From Bacillota bacterium (GTDB lineage: Bacteria; Bacillota; Clostridia; Acetivibrionales; DSM-2933), in the NCBI GenBank assembly GCA_030705945.1, contig JAUZPS010000119.1, positions 1 through 10,729 of the forward strand: a DNA stretch of 10,729 nt. The letters are read 5' to 3'. The notes below the pieces were generated by a model. The model searched no databases. It had not been told where the DNA came from and was given only the letters and a program-made list of their open reading frames with translations. Below are positions 1 through 6,184 of the stretch, piece after piece. The position numbers and the translations under genes were made by a program. Within the stretch, counting starts at the first letter, position 1. The number at the start of each line of letters is the position of its first letter.

Positions 1-30
1 AAAGGTCGGTCATTTTAGAAAGATTGAGTC

Positions 31-36
31 TATAAT
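31..36 (+). promoter_or_regulatory. Possible -10 box of the mrfA operon promoter
   Basis: A perfect TATAAT lies here, with no good -35 at 16-18 bp (the best 18-bp-spaced hexamer, CGGTCA, matches poorly). If used, transcription would start near 43 and the whole family 1 palindrome would sit in the mrfA leader. The box overlaps the outer arm of that palindrome. Upstream sequence is cut by the window edge, so another promoter outside cannot be excluded. Confidence 0.35.
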
Positions 37-44
37 AAGATCAA

Positions 45-117
45 TTAATCTAACATTTATCTATCGCAAAATACCATAAAACCGTTCGTTATTTTGCTCT
101 GCTAAATGTAAGATTAA
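45..117 (+). repeat. Family 1 palindromic element, copy 1 (mrfA leader)
   Basis: Imperfect inverted repeat. The outer arm TTAATCTAACATTTA pairs with TAAATGTAAGATTAA, and the inner arm GCAAAATA pairs with TATTTTGC. An asymmetric internal loop (TCTATC on the left, TCTGC on the right) and a variable tip lie between. AT-rich pairing extends outwards to about 31-133. Copies at 4926-5000 (inverted) and 8839-8913 (same orientation) share arms, loop and order. It ends about 30 nt before the Shine-Dalgarno site of mrfA. It could be a MITE or a structured 5' leader; the sequence alone does not decide. Confidence 0.85.
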
Positions 118-146
118 TAATGATTTTAATATATATTATGTGATTT

Positions 147-150
147 GGAG
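147..150 (+). promoter_or_regulatory. Ribosome binding site fixing the mrfA start at 157
   Basis: GGAG is followed by a 6-nt spacer and ATG at 157. A longer frame could begin at the TTG at 145, but that codon overlaps this site and has no Shine-Dalgarno of its own. The ATG start is preferred. Confidence 0.75.
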
Positions 151-156
151 TGTTTT

Positions 157-2430
157 ATGAATCTCGAACAGATTTTAGACTATTTTAAAAATTCAAAAAG
201 TATTATGAAAAATATAACGTCATGGGTTGAAATACCCTCAAGGGAAGCGGTTTATGAGGAGTTCCCGGATTGTATAGATGAAAGGTTATGCAGCGCTTTA
301 AAAAATAGAAATATTTCAAAGCTTTATTCCCATCAAGCTCTGGCTATAAAAGAAGTGGATAAGGGGAAAAACATAGTTGTTGTAACTCCCACAGCATCGG
401 GTAAAACCATGTGCTATAATTTGCCTGTAATTAACAATATTTTAAGGGATGAGGAATCAAGAGCAATTTTTCTATTTCCGACGAAAGCGCTTTCCCATGA
501 TCAAACATCAGAACTTCATGAGTTAATAACAGAAGTTGGAGTTGATATAAAGACTTACACCTATGACGGCGACACCCCACAGTCTGCCAGAAAGGCTATA
601 CGTCAAGCGGGGCATATAGTAGTAACCAACCCCGACATGCTTCACAGCGGAATTTTACCTCACCATACCAAATGGACCAAGCTTTTTGAGAATTTAAAGT
701 TTATTGTAATAGATGAAATACATCACTATAGGGGCGTTTTTGGCAGCCATCTTGCGAATGTGATAAGAAGGCTTAGGAGGATTTGTAACTTTTACGGATC
801 AAACCCGCAGTTTATTTGCTGTTCAGCCACCATATCCAACCCAGATGAGCTAGCGGCGGGTATAATAGGAGAGAAGGTCGTCTTAATTGATAATAACGGC
901 GCTCCAATGGGTAAGAAGCACTTTATTTTTTATAATCCTCCTATAGTAAATAAGGAACTAGGCATAAGAAAAAGCAGTACTATCGAAGCAAAGAACCTTG
1001 CTGAGAACCTAATTAAAAATAATATTCAAACCATTGTTTTTACAAGAAGCAGACTCAATGTTGAGGTGCTTGTTACCTATCTGAAAGATATATATTTTGG
1101 AAAACTGGAAGGAGCAGAAAAGGTAAGGGGATACAGAGGCGGCTACCTTCCGAGTTTAAGACGCGAAATTGAGAGAGGCTTAAGGAATGGAAGTATAACT
1201 GGAGTTGTTAGCACAAACGCGTTGGAATTAGGAATTGATATAGGAAACTTAGAAGCCTGCATTATGTGCGGCTATCCAGGAAGTATTGCCAGCGCTTGGC
1301 AGCAAGCTGGCAGGGCGGGGAGGAGAAATAGTGTTTCCGCCACCTTTCTGATAGCAAACAGCAGTCCACTGGATCAGTATATAGTAAATAATCAGGATTA
1401 CTTTTTCGGAAAGAGTCCTGAAAATGGACTTATTAATCCTGATAATCTTTCGATTTTATACAACCATATGAAGTGCGCTGCTTTTGAACTTCCGTTCACA
1501 GATGATGAAAAGTTCGGAGTTGAAACTACTGAAGAGATATTATCCTTCATGGAAGAAGCAAAAATCATAAGGCATGTAGGATCTAGATGGCATTGGATGT
1601 CAGATGTTTTTCCAGCCGGCGATATTTCCTTACGGAGCGCTTCAAATGAAAATTTTATAATTATCGATATTTCAGACCCAAAACACAGGGTAATAGGGGA
1701 GACGGACAGGTTCAGCGCTCCAATGCTGCTGCATGAAGAAGCTATATATATTCATGAGGGTCAGCAATATCAGGTTGAGAAATTGGATTTTGATGATAAA
1801 AAAGCATATATCAGAAAGGTTAACGTTGATTACTATACCGATGCCAATCTGGCGGTGGAGCTTAAGGTTATTGATGTTTTCAGGGAGGAAAGCCGTGAAC
1901 TTTTCGGCAAGTTTAGCGGGGAAGTAATGATATCAGCCATAGTTACCATGTTTAAGAAGATAAAGCTTTACACGCATGAGAATATCGGCTCAGGTCCTGT
2001 TAACCTTCCTGAAATTGAAATGCACACTACTTCTTACTGGTTGAGTTTTTCTGATGAAGCGACAAGAGGAATGTCTCAAACCGAGATTCAGAATGGACTT
2101 TTGGGTTTATCCAATATAATTGCAAATTGCGCTCCTATATATCTTATGTGTGATCCCGGAGATATAAGAGTTGTATACCAGGTTAAAGCGCCGTTTACTC
2201 AAAGGCCAACTCTATATATTTATGACAGCTATCCAGGTGGAGTGGGTTTCAGTGAAAAGCTTTACAGCCTGCATGATGAGTTATTTGAAGCAGCCGGGAG
2301 AATGATAAAACAGTGCGGCTGCGATACTGGATGCCCATCATGTGTCGGACCATTAAACGAGTTTTCCGGAAACGGCAATCCAAAGGATGAGACTCTTAAA
2401 CTTATTGCAACTTTGCTCTATCAGAATTGA
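157..2430 (+). CDS. mrfA: MrfA/YprA-type DExH helicase with C-terminal four-cysteine (DUF1998) region
   Basis: A 757-residue superfamily 2 helicase. Motif I is TPTASGKT (77-84, Lys83), motif II is DEIHH (186-190) and motif III is SAT (223-225). STNALELGIDIG is a motif V type sequence, and QQAGRAGRR (382-390) is motif VI. The C-terminus carries C720, C722, C726 and C729 in CGCDTGCPSC, the metal-binding cluster of DUF1998 helicases. Length and order match B. subtilis MrfA (YprA), a 3'-5' DNA helicase acting with MrfB in UvrA-independent repair of mitomycin C damage. That role is inferred here from family and from the adjacent mrfB, 52 bp downstream. The leader contains a family 1 palindrome. 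All core motifs are intact, so the enzyme is probably functional. A general DUF1998 helicase of another role is less likely given the partner gene. Confidence 0.93.
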   Translation: MNLEQILDYFKNSKSIMKNITSWVEIPSREAVYEEFPDCIDERLCSALKNRNISKLYSHQALAIKEVDKGKNIVVVTPTASGKTMCYNLPVINNILRDEESRAIFLFPTKALSHDQTSELHELITEVGVDIKTYTYDGDTPQSARKAIRQAGHIVVTNPDMLHSGILPHHTKWTKLFENLKFIVIDEIHHYRGVFGSHLANVIRRLRRICNFYGSNPQFICCSATISNPDELAAGIIGEKVVLIDNNGAPMGKKHFIFYNPPIVNKELGIRKSSTIEAKNLAENLIKNNIQTIVFTRSRLNVEVLVTYLKDIYFGKLEGAEKVRGYRGGYLPSLRREIERGLRNGSITGVVSTNALELGIDIGNLEACIMCGYPGSIASAWQQAGRAGRRNSVSATFLIANSSPLDQYIVNNQDYFFGKSPENGLINPDNLSILYNHMKCAAFELPFTDDEKFGVETTEEILSFMEEAKIIRHVGSRWHWMSDVFPAGDISLRSASNENFIIIDISDPKHRVIGETDRFSAPMLLHEEAIYIHEGQQYQVEKLDFDDKKAYIRKVNVDYYTDANLAVELKVIDVFREESRELFGKFSGEVMISAIVTMFKKIKLYTHENIGSGPVNLPEIEMHTTSYWLSFSDEATRGMSQTEIQNGLLGLSNIIANCAPIYLMCDPGDIRVVYQVKAPFTQRPTLYIYDSYPGGVGFSEKLYSLHDELFEAAGRMIKQCGCDTGCPSCVGPLNEFSGNGNPKDETLKLIATLLYQN

Positions 2431-2482
2431 CGCGTTTTTGACAAGTTTTCTTTTTAATACTGCCTTAAACAAAGGAGAAAAT

Positions 2483-3778
2483 ATGTATATAGATTTGAAA
2501 AGTAAACTTAAGCTATATGCAGATGGAAAATGCAGTAAGCAGGTTAATTTGAAAAATAAAGATAATGATATAGACAAAGTACTGGACGGATCTGTGGAAG
2601 TTAACGAGTTTGGCGCTTTTTTTATCCATGAGAAAAGGTATCCTTTAGATTTTTTTCATGGAGATTTACCCGTCGGAGATATCCTTAGAAGAGATAATCA
2701 AACACTTCTGAAATTTTATGGTAATGAAAAAAATGATATAACCGTAAGAGAAATGATTTTTCTTGATACTGAAACAACGGGTCTAGGAGGAGCAGGTACT
2801 GTTGCTTTTCTGGTTGGAATCGGATATTTTGAAAAAGAAGCTTTCATAATAAAGCAGTTGTTTATGAGGGATTATGACGAAGAGGCAGCAATGCTGAAGT
2901 ATTTAGATAGTGAGCTGTTAGGTAGAAAAGGCGTTGTTTCGTTTAATGGAAAGGCGTTTGATTGGAACCTGTTAAATTCAAGGTTCATATCCAATAGGAT
3001 GAGGCAAAGCTTAAAAGATCCAGTCCAAATTGATCTGCTGTATCCTTCAAGGACGTTGTGGAAAAGGAAGCTTGAAAGCTGCAGGCTGACATCGTTAGAG
3101 GAAAATATACTAAATATCGGAAGACATGATGATATACCTGGAGCCCTTATTCCATCAACGTATTTTAAATATCTTGAGGATAAGAGCACAACTGAAATAA
3201 AAAGAGTTTTAGAACATAACGAAAGCGATATACTTTCCATGGTCACTTTATTTTCCAAAATTAGCGCCTTGATTAACAAGCCTTTAGAAGAGTCCGACGA
3301 TTGGTATGAAATTCTTGGCGCCGCAAGCATATATGAGAGAATTAGCGCATATGACAAGAGCGAAGCATGCTTAACTCATTGTTCCATTTCAAAAAATCAT
3401 ATTATAAAGATTGAAGCATTAAAAAGGCTTGCATACGTTTACAAAAAAAGAAAAGAGTACATCAAGGTAATTGAATGTTATGAAGCGATTATAAAAAGCT
3501 CAAAAACACCCAATATTCCCATTATGGTTGAATTGGCAAAATGTTATGAACATAGATTGAAGGACATTAATAAAGCTATAGAGATTGTAAAAGAAGCTTT
3601 GAATATGAGTCTTAACATAAGTCTAGTCAGAGGCGTTTATTATAATGATTTAAAGTACAGGTTGGATAGGCTGATTGGAAAATATTCTGTAAAAAAATAC
3701 AAAACTATGTCAGAACCTCCAACAATAGTCAACAAAATAATTGACAAACCTACAGAAAATGGTATAATTGGATTATAA
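2483..3778 (+). CDS. mrfB: MrfB/YprB-type DEDDh exonuclease with TPR-like C-terminus
   Basis: A 431-residue protein with an RNase H-fold exonuclease domain. Exo I is DTETTG (Asp95, Glu97), exo II is FNGKAFDWN (Asp160), and exo III is HNESDI (His245, Asp249), giving the DEDDh set. From about residue 273 the protein is helical, with repeats around SIYERISAYDKSEACL and LAYVYKKRKEYIKVIECY that look like degenerate TPRs. This matches MrfB (YprB) of B. subtilis, the nuclease partner of MrfA in mitomycin C repair; the role here is inferred. The start at 2483 is chosen because AAAGGAG (2471-2477) lies 5 nt upstream. An in-frame ATG at 2387 would overlap mrfA, lacks such a site and adds 32 residues of unrelated hydrophobic sequence. 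It is probably co-transcribed with mrfA. Confidence 0.92.
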   Translation: MYIDLKSKLKLYADGKCSKQVNLKNKDNDIDKVLDGSVEVNEFGAFFIHEKRYPLDFFHGDLPVGDILRRDNQTLLKFYGNEKNDITVREMIFLDTETTGLGGAGTVAFLVGIGYFEKEAFIIKQLFMRDYDEEAAMLKYLDSELLGRKGVVSFNGKAFDWNLLNSRFISNRMRQSLKDPVQIDLLYPSRTLWKRKLESCRLTSLEENILNIGRHDDIPGALIPSTYFKYLEDKSTTEIKRVLEHNESDILSMVTLFSKISALINKPLEESDDWYEILGAASIYERISAYDKSEACLTHCSISKNHIIKIEALKRLAYVYKKRKEYIKVIECYEAIIKSSKTPNIPIMVELAKCYEHRLKDINKAIEIVKEALNMSLNISLVRGVYYNDLKYRLDRLIGKYSVKKYKTMSEPPTIVNKIIDKPTENGIIGL

Positions 3779-3802
3779 TATTAGTTGGGAGGGATTCATA
3801 TT

Positions 3803-4051
3803 ATGGAATATTGGAAAGGGAAATTAAAGGCAAAAGAGTTTGAGGCGAATGTAGAAATATTCTATAAAATGCCAACATATTACAGTCTTGGCGAATGGCA
3901 TGGACTCGGCACAGTAACCCAATCTATTGAGCTTAAAGAATATGAAACGAATCTCGGCAGCGTAATTGTTAATAATATAAAAAGCAGTAATTACAGCAGA
4001 CTAACTTTTGGATTTGTAGGCAATGGAGAACTATTTCTTCCAAAAGATTAA
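3803..4051 (+). CDS. Small protein of unknown function, third gene of the mrf operon
   Basis: An 82-residue protein beginning MEYWKGKLKAKEFEANVEIF. I do not recognise the family. It is rich in aromatic and beta-forming residues, with alternating patterns such as GSVIVNNIK and LTFGFVGNGELFL. It has no membrane segment, signal peptide or cysteine, so a small cytoplasmic beta-rich domain is likely. GGGAGGG at 3787-3793 lies 9 nt before the ATG. A TTG at 3785 in the same frame would fall on this site and is rejected. The gene starts 24 nt after the mrfB stop with no terminator between, so co-transcription is likely. A link to repair is suggested only by position. Confidence 0.75.
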   Translation: MEYWKGKLKAKEFEANVEIFYKMPTYYSLGEWHGLGTVTQSIELKEYETNLGSVIVNNIKSSNYSRLTFGFVGNGELFLPKD

Positions 4052-4092
4052 TACATAAATTGTTTAATATTATTGTATATGTGGTAAATATA

Positions 4093-4120
4093 AGCGCGAT
4101 AAACTTTGCAATGTCGCGCT
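4093..4120. other. Short G+C-rich hairpin after the mrf operon
   Basis: AGCGCGA (4093-4099) and TCGCGCT (4114-4120) form a 7-bp perfect stem around a 14-nt loop, 41 nt after the last mrf operon stop codon. No T-run follows on the plus strand, so it is not a standard intrinsic terminator. It could stabilise the mRNA 3' end. Confidence 0.45.
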
Positions 4121-4135
4121 AAGAAAGAGAAATGA

Positions 4136-4251
4136 GTTTAATTAAGGGCGTTTCAAAAAATTCCTTGTTCAGGTTCATACGACGAAAACCCATCATATCA
4201 GGTTTTTGAAACGACCAGTTGACCAGTTATTTTTTTGATACTACCTAATTT
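4136..4251 (+). repeat. Family 2 hairpin repeat, copy A
   Basis: The arms CGTTTCAAAAA (4149-4159) and TTTTTGAAACG (4203-4213) are perfect 11-bp inverted repeats around a middle containing TTCCTTGTTCAGGTT. Similarity to copy B starts at the preceding TTAATTAAGGG and continues past the hairpin through TTTTTGATACTACCTAA. It is therefore a repeat of about 115 bp with an internal hairpin, not only a terminator. No coding frame is evident. A small non-autonomous mobile element is the simplest reading. Confidence 0.8.
4213..4228 (+). repeat. Tandem 8-bp duplication GACCAGTT x2
   Basis: Two identical 8-mers lie head to tail just after the right arm of family 2 copy A. Copy B lacks the duplication. 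It may be a slippage product or a small insertion or excision scar. Confidence 0.8.
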
Positions 4252-4269
4252 GAACTTTTCTCTTTTTTA

Positions 4270-4380
4270 GTTAATAAGGGTGTTTTAAAAAATTCCTTGT
4301 TCAGGTTTGAATGATGAAAGGCCATTATATCGAGTTTTTGAAACGCAAGCATACAAGTTTTCTTTTTGATACTATCTAAC
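4270..4380 (+). repeat. Family 2 hairpin repeat, copy B
   Basis: Same orientation as copy A, offset by 132 bp. The left arm is TGTTTTAAAAA (4281-4291) and the right arm TTTTTGAAACG (4335-4345). Two C-to-T changes in the left arm leave wobble pairs. The middle keeps TTCCTTGTTCAGGTT and a GATGAAA core, and the tail keeps TTTTTGATACTATCTAA. The divergence from copy A suggests the two are not a recent duplication. Confidence 0.8.
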
Positions 4381-4391
4381 AAGATTATCCC

Positions 4392-4437
4392 TTAATAGAA
4401 AAGACTTTCAGGATTACCTGAGAGTCTTTTCTATTAA
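4392..4437. terminator. Strong two-way terminator hairpin
   Basis: A 21-bp stem (4392-4412 with 4417-4437) has only one non-Watson-Crick pair, a T-G, and a 4-nt ATTA loop. The stem contains GAAAAGACT and AGTCTTTTC, giving A/T tracts on both sides. It lies between the plus-strand mrf operon and the minus-strand gene ending at 4590, so it can end transcripts arriving from either side. Confidence 0.8.
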
Positions 4438-4589
4438 ACTTTAAAATAAGTAGACTTTCTATAGATAACCAAATGTTAAGTTTTATATAAGTTTGCTTTG
4501 AAGTATCTCACTACGCTTTATTGTTCGCCCAAGCAAGCTTTAGACTTGAGCTTGTGTGTCAAAAAATGGGATGATATATTTGGTATGTA

Positions 4590-4895
4590 TTAATTAAAAC
4601 GCCACATTAAATACCTTATTCCATGAAATAATATAAAAAAGACTATAGAGATCGTAAGCATTAGGTCATTAGCTATTATATATAATAATAGCGCAAATAC
4701 AACTGTAACCCCTAAAGATATTAATATTGATGGTTTAAGAGTAGGTCTTAAGGGGGGGGAGAGGGAAATATTGTATATGTCTTCATTTTCACAATTATCC
4801 GCATCTAAAGATCCGTGAGGTATAAAGCCTATCGGTTTACCATCTGCTCGTCGGATAACCCAATTACCTTTTTCTAAATCATATTGATCAGACAT
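4590..4895 (-). CDS. Small two-helix membrane protein of unknown function
   Basis: A 101-residue protein. Residues 1-54 are polar (NWVIRRADGKPIGFIPHGSL). They are followed by hydrophobic helices at about 55-75 (ILISLGVTVVFALLLYIIA) and 77-97 (LTISIVFFILFHGIRYLMW), so it is probably anchored in the membrane with a small soluble N-terminal domain. No family is recognised. AGGAGGG (complement of 4905-4911) lies 9 nt before the ATG. A family 1 palindrome begins directly upstream of that site, and a promoter is predicted at 5048-5076. The coding strand contains a run of eight C (4752-4759, TCC CCC CCC at residues 46-48), striking in such AT-rich DNA. Slippage there would remove both helices. Confidence 0.72.
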   Translation of the reverse strand: MSDQYDLEKGNWVIRRADGKPIGFIPHGSLDADNCENEDIYNISLSPPLRPTLKPSILISLGVTVVFALLLYIIANDLMLTISIVFFILFHGIRYLMWRFN

Positions 4896-4925
4896 AATTA
4901 GCGTCCCTCCTATATTAAAACATTA

Positions 4926-5000
4926 TTAATATTACATTTAGCAGAGCAAAATAACGAACAGTTTTACTGTATTTTGCGATAGATAAATGTAAAAGATTAA
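4926..5000 (-). repeat. Family 1 palindromic element, copy 2 (leader of the small membrane protein gene)
   Basis: Inverted relative to copy 1, hence in the same polarity relative to its downstream minus-strand gene. The core keeps the TACATTTA/TAAATGTA and GCAAAATA/TATTTTGC pairs and the asymmetric internal loop. The tip forms its own ACAGT/ACTGT stem. Outer pairing ATATTAAAA (4912-4920) with TTTTAATAT (5005-5013) extends it to about 102 bp. The outer edge touches the Shine-Dalgarno site at 4905-4911. Confidence 0.85.
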
Positions 5001-5046
5001 GGGATTTTAATATAAATAATAAATTATTAGCATTGGTTGGCTAACT

Positions 5047-5071
5047 AATTATACCATAAAATAGTATAATT
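5047..5071. promoter_or_regulatory. Inverted repeat with mirrored TATAAT boxes (possible two-way promoter or operator)
   Basis: AATTATAC (5047-5054) and GTATAATT (5064-5071) are perfect inverted 8-mers, nested inside TTGGT (5034-5038) and ACCAA (5072-5076). The plus-strand TATAAT (5065-5070) could serve the 5196 gene, although its -35 is poor. The minus-strand box belongs to the stronger promoter. The symmetry could also be a regulator site, but no regulator is seen nearby. Confidence 0.5.
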
Positions 5072-5076
5072 ACCAA
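5048..5076 (-). promoter_or_regulatory. Predicted sigma-A promoter for the 4590-4895 gene
   Basis: Read on the minus strand: TTGGTA (complement of 5071-5076), a 17-bp spacer, then TATAAT (complement of 5048-5053) preceded by TGG, an extended -10. The start would be near 5041, giving a leader of about 145 nt that contains family 1 copy 2. Confidence 0.7.
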
Positions 5077-5181
5077 TAGTTTTTCGTAAATCGCTAATCG
5101 AATTATGTTATATATATAACAATAAAATTAATAGTAATAAATTTTGCCAATAATAAGTACAATAAACCTGGAAGACTAGAT

Positions 5182-5189
5182 AGAGGTGA
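5182..5189 (+). promoter_or_regulatory. Ribosome binding site for a TTG start at 5196
   Basis: AGAGGTGA matches the anti-Shine-Dalgarno sequence well and stands 6 nt before TTG at 5196. No in-frame ATG lies near, so this site decides the non-ATG start. Confidence 0.7.
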
Positions 5190-5195
5190 TTTGTA

Positions 5196-5378
5196 TTGAA
5201 TATCAATATTAATGGTATTACAAAAGAGAGAGTCAAGGAATTATTGAGTGAGACAGGAGAGTCAGATCCCAAAAACGCTGAAGCTATTTATAAGATAATT
5301 CACGAAAATAATATCGCGATTGGAAAACAATTACCAGATCTGGTAGCAAAGATATTGTCAAAAACAAAAAAAATATGA
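5196..5378 (+). CDS. Small helical protein of unknown function
   Basis: A 60-residue protein read from a TTG start. It is polar and lysine/glutamate-rich with two predicted helices, around TKERVKELLSE and PKNAEAIYKIIHENN, and a third near the end (LPDLVAKILSKTKK). There is no membrane segment, cysteine or signal peptide. I do not recognise the family. Support comes from the good ribosome binding site, the upstream TATAAT and a hairpin just after the stop. It may form a single-gene transcript diverging from the membrane protein gene at 4895. Confidence 0.62.
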   Translation: MNININGITKERVKELLSETGESDPKNAEAIYKIIHENNIAIGKQLPDLVAKILSKTKKI

Positions 5379-5385
5379 TGAGGAA

Positions 5386-5423
5386 GCGCTTTTAAAAGAG
5401 TAAATGCAATTCTTTAAAAGCGC
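5386..5423 (+). terminator. Probable terminator after the 60-residue gene
   Basis: GCGCTTTTAAA (5386-5396) and TTTAAAAGCGC (5413-5423) form an 11-bp perfect stem 7 nt after the stop codon. Only a weak T-rich tail (AAGTCTTTATAAAT) follows, so termination may be partial. Confidence 0.55.
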
Positions 5424-5450
5424 AAGTCTTTATAAATATTTAATAGTAGC

Positions 5451-5479
5451 TTGAACATTATACAGAATTTATATAAAAT
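5451..5479 (+). promoter_or_regulatory. Predicted promoter for the 73-residue gene
   Basis: TTGAAC (5451-5456), a 17-bp spacer and TAAAAT (5474-5479) match sigma-A consensus at 4/6 and 5/6. Initiation would fall near 5486, about 40 nt before the ATG at 5525. Confidence 0.5.
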
Positions 5480-5524
5480 ATACAAGGAAGATAAATAGAA
5501 ATCTGATTAGATTTTGGAGGCAGC

Positions 5525-5746
5525 ATGAATATTTTTAGCGATAGTTGTATTGATGGAGTATTTAATGGCTGGTCAGGAGAGTCCGTTTATAAATTAGCTA
5601 ATGGTCAGGTATGGCAACAAGCAGCATATAGTTATCGATATTGTTATTTGTACAGACCAAGGATCAGAATTTTGAAATATGAATATGGGTATGAGATGGA
5701 AGTTGATGGATTAGAATATCGAATGCCGGTTAAAAGAATCTATTAG
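5525..5746 (+). CDS. Small stand-alone protein with a KLANGQVWQQ signature
   Basis: A 73-residue protein. The run from GVFNGWSGESVYKLANGQVW through the tyrosine/arginine-rich stretch SYRYCYLYRPRIRI to YEMEVDGLEYRMPVKRI resembles a small conserved beta-rich domain I have seen in many bacterial proteins, alone or at the end of longer ones. I cannot name its Pfam family or function. The domain appears complete here, from the first GW to the terminal VKRI. TGGAGG (5515-5520) lies 4 nt before the ATG, a short spacing. There is no signal peptide or membrane helix. It has its own predicted promoter, so it is probably expressed separately from its neighbours. Confidence 0.7.
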   Translation: MNIFSDSCIDGVFNGWSGESVYKLANGQVWQQAAYSYRYCYLYRPRIRILKYEYGYEMEVDGLEYRMPVKRIY

Positions 5747-6116
5747 AACAATTTGAAATATCTGCGGAAGTTATACCAATTTACGCTACAGTAGGGATAA
5801 TAATTTCTATAAATTTTATTTGTTAACAAACAACTGATGAATAGAATTAAAAACTGGTTTATAAATAGTTAATATTTAGCTATGATGGCTAAAGGGAATT
5901 TTAAATTCATGTCGAATTATATTATAGTAATTATAATTTTTAATAAAGAAAGATATTGTAAATACGTAAATGTTTCGTCATAATCATCTTCATTTAATAT
6001 CACAAATCAATGAAAAAGTATACATTTTTTACGAATGAAGTTGCTTTAGCTTCTTTGTTTTTTATTCTGATTTCAATATAGATCAGTATGTAATGTCCGT
6101 TCAAAAGTTTAATGTC
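5747..6116. other. Non-coding gap with little recognisable content
   Basis: Very AT-rich, with no frame that has both a start and a convincing ribosome binding site. A short hairpin around GAAG/CTTC followed by a T-rich run (about 6035-6064) could be a weak terminator. A 33-codon frame at 5882-5983 encodes a hydrophobic peptide but has no good start signal. Nothing else is supported. Confidence 0.5.
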
Positions 6117-6144
6117 TTTACATTATATTCAATGAAAATAAAAT
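6117..6144 (+). promoter_or_regulatory. Predicted promoter of the lipoprotein gene pair
   Basis: TTTACA (6117-6122), a 16-bp spacer and TAAAAT (6139-6144) each match consensus at 5/6. Transcription from near 6151 would give a leader of about 165 nt containing the decayed family 2 copy C. Confidence 0.5.
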
Positions 6145-6184
6145 AGGGTTTCACTAGAGTCTTGAGAATTTTCTTCTTTTTTTC

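Noticed and set aside
120..143. Seven-codon leader peptide before mrfA
   Set aside because: No ribosome binding site, and the ATG lies in the AT-rich end of the palindrome; chance is enough to explain it.
145..156. Upstream TTG as the mrfA start
   Set aside because: It overlaps the ribosome binding site of the better ATG at 157 and has no site of its own.
2387..2482. Longer mrfB from an ATG overlapping mrfA
   Set aside because: No ribosome binding site; AAAGGAG placed 5 nt before 2483 and the family length support the shorter form.
2872..3357. Long antisense reading frame within mrfB
   Set aside because: The plus-strand frame carries a full set of exonuclease motifs; the antisense product has no recognisable features or start signal.
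4136..4380. CRISPR array from the tandem family 2 repeats
   Set aside because: Only two units, each over 100 bp, diverged, with an internal hairpin and no spacer-like regularity or cas genes.
4505..4560. Hairpin around CAAGC and GCTTG as a terminator for the minus-strand gene
   Set aside because: Short stem and no T-run on the minus strand; the 21-bp hairpin at 4392-4437 is a much better candidate.
5734..5832. Open frame directly after the 73-residue gene that reads like protein (EQFEISAEVIPIYATVG)
   Set aside because: There is no start codon or ribosome site, the preceding protein appears complete, and a run this short is expected by chance.
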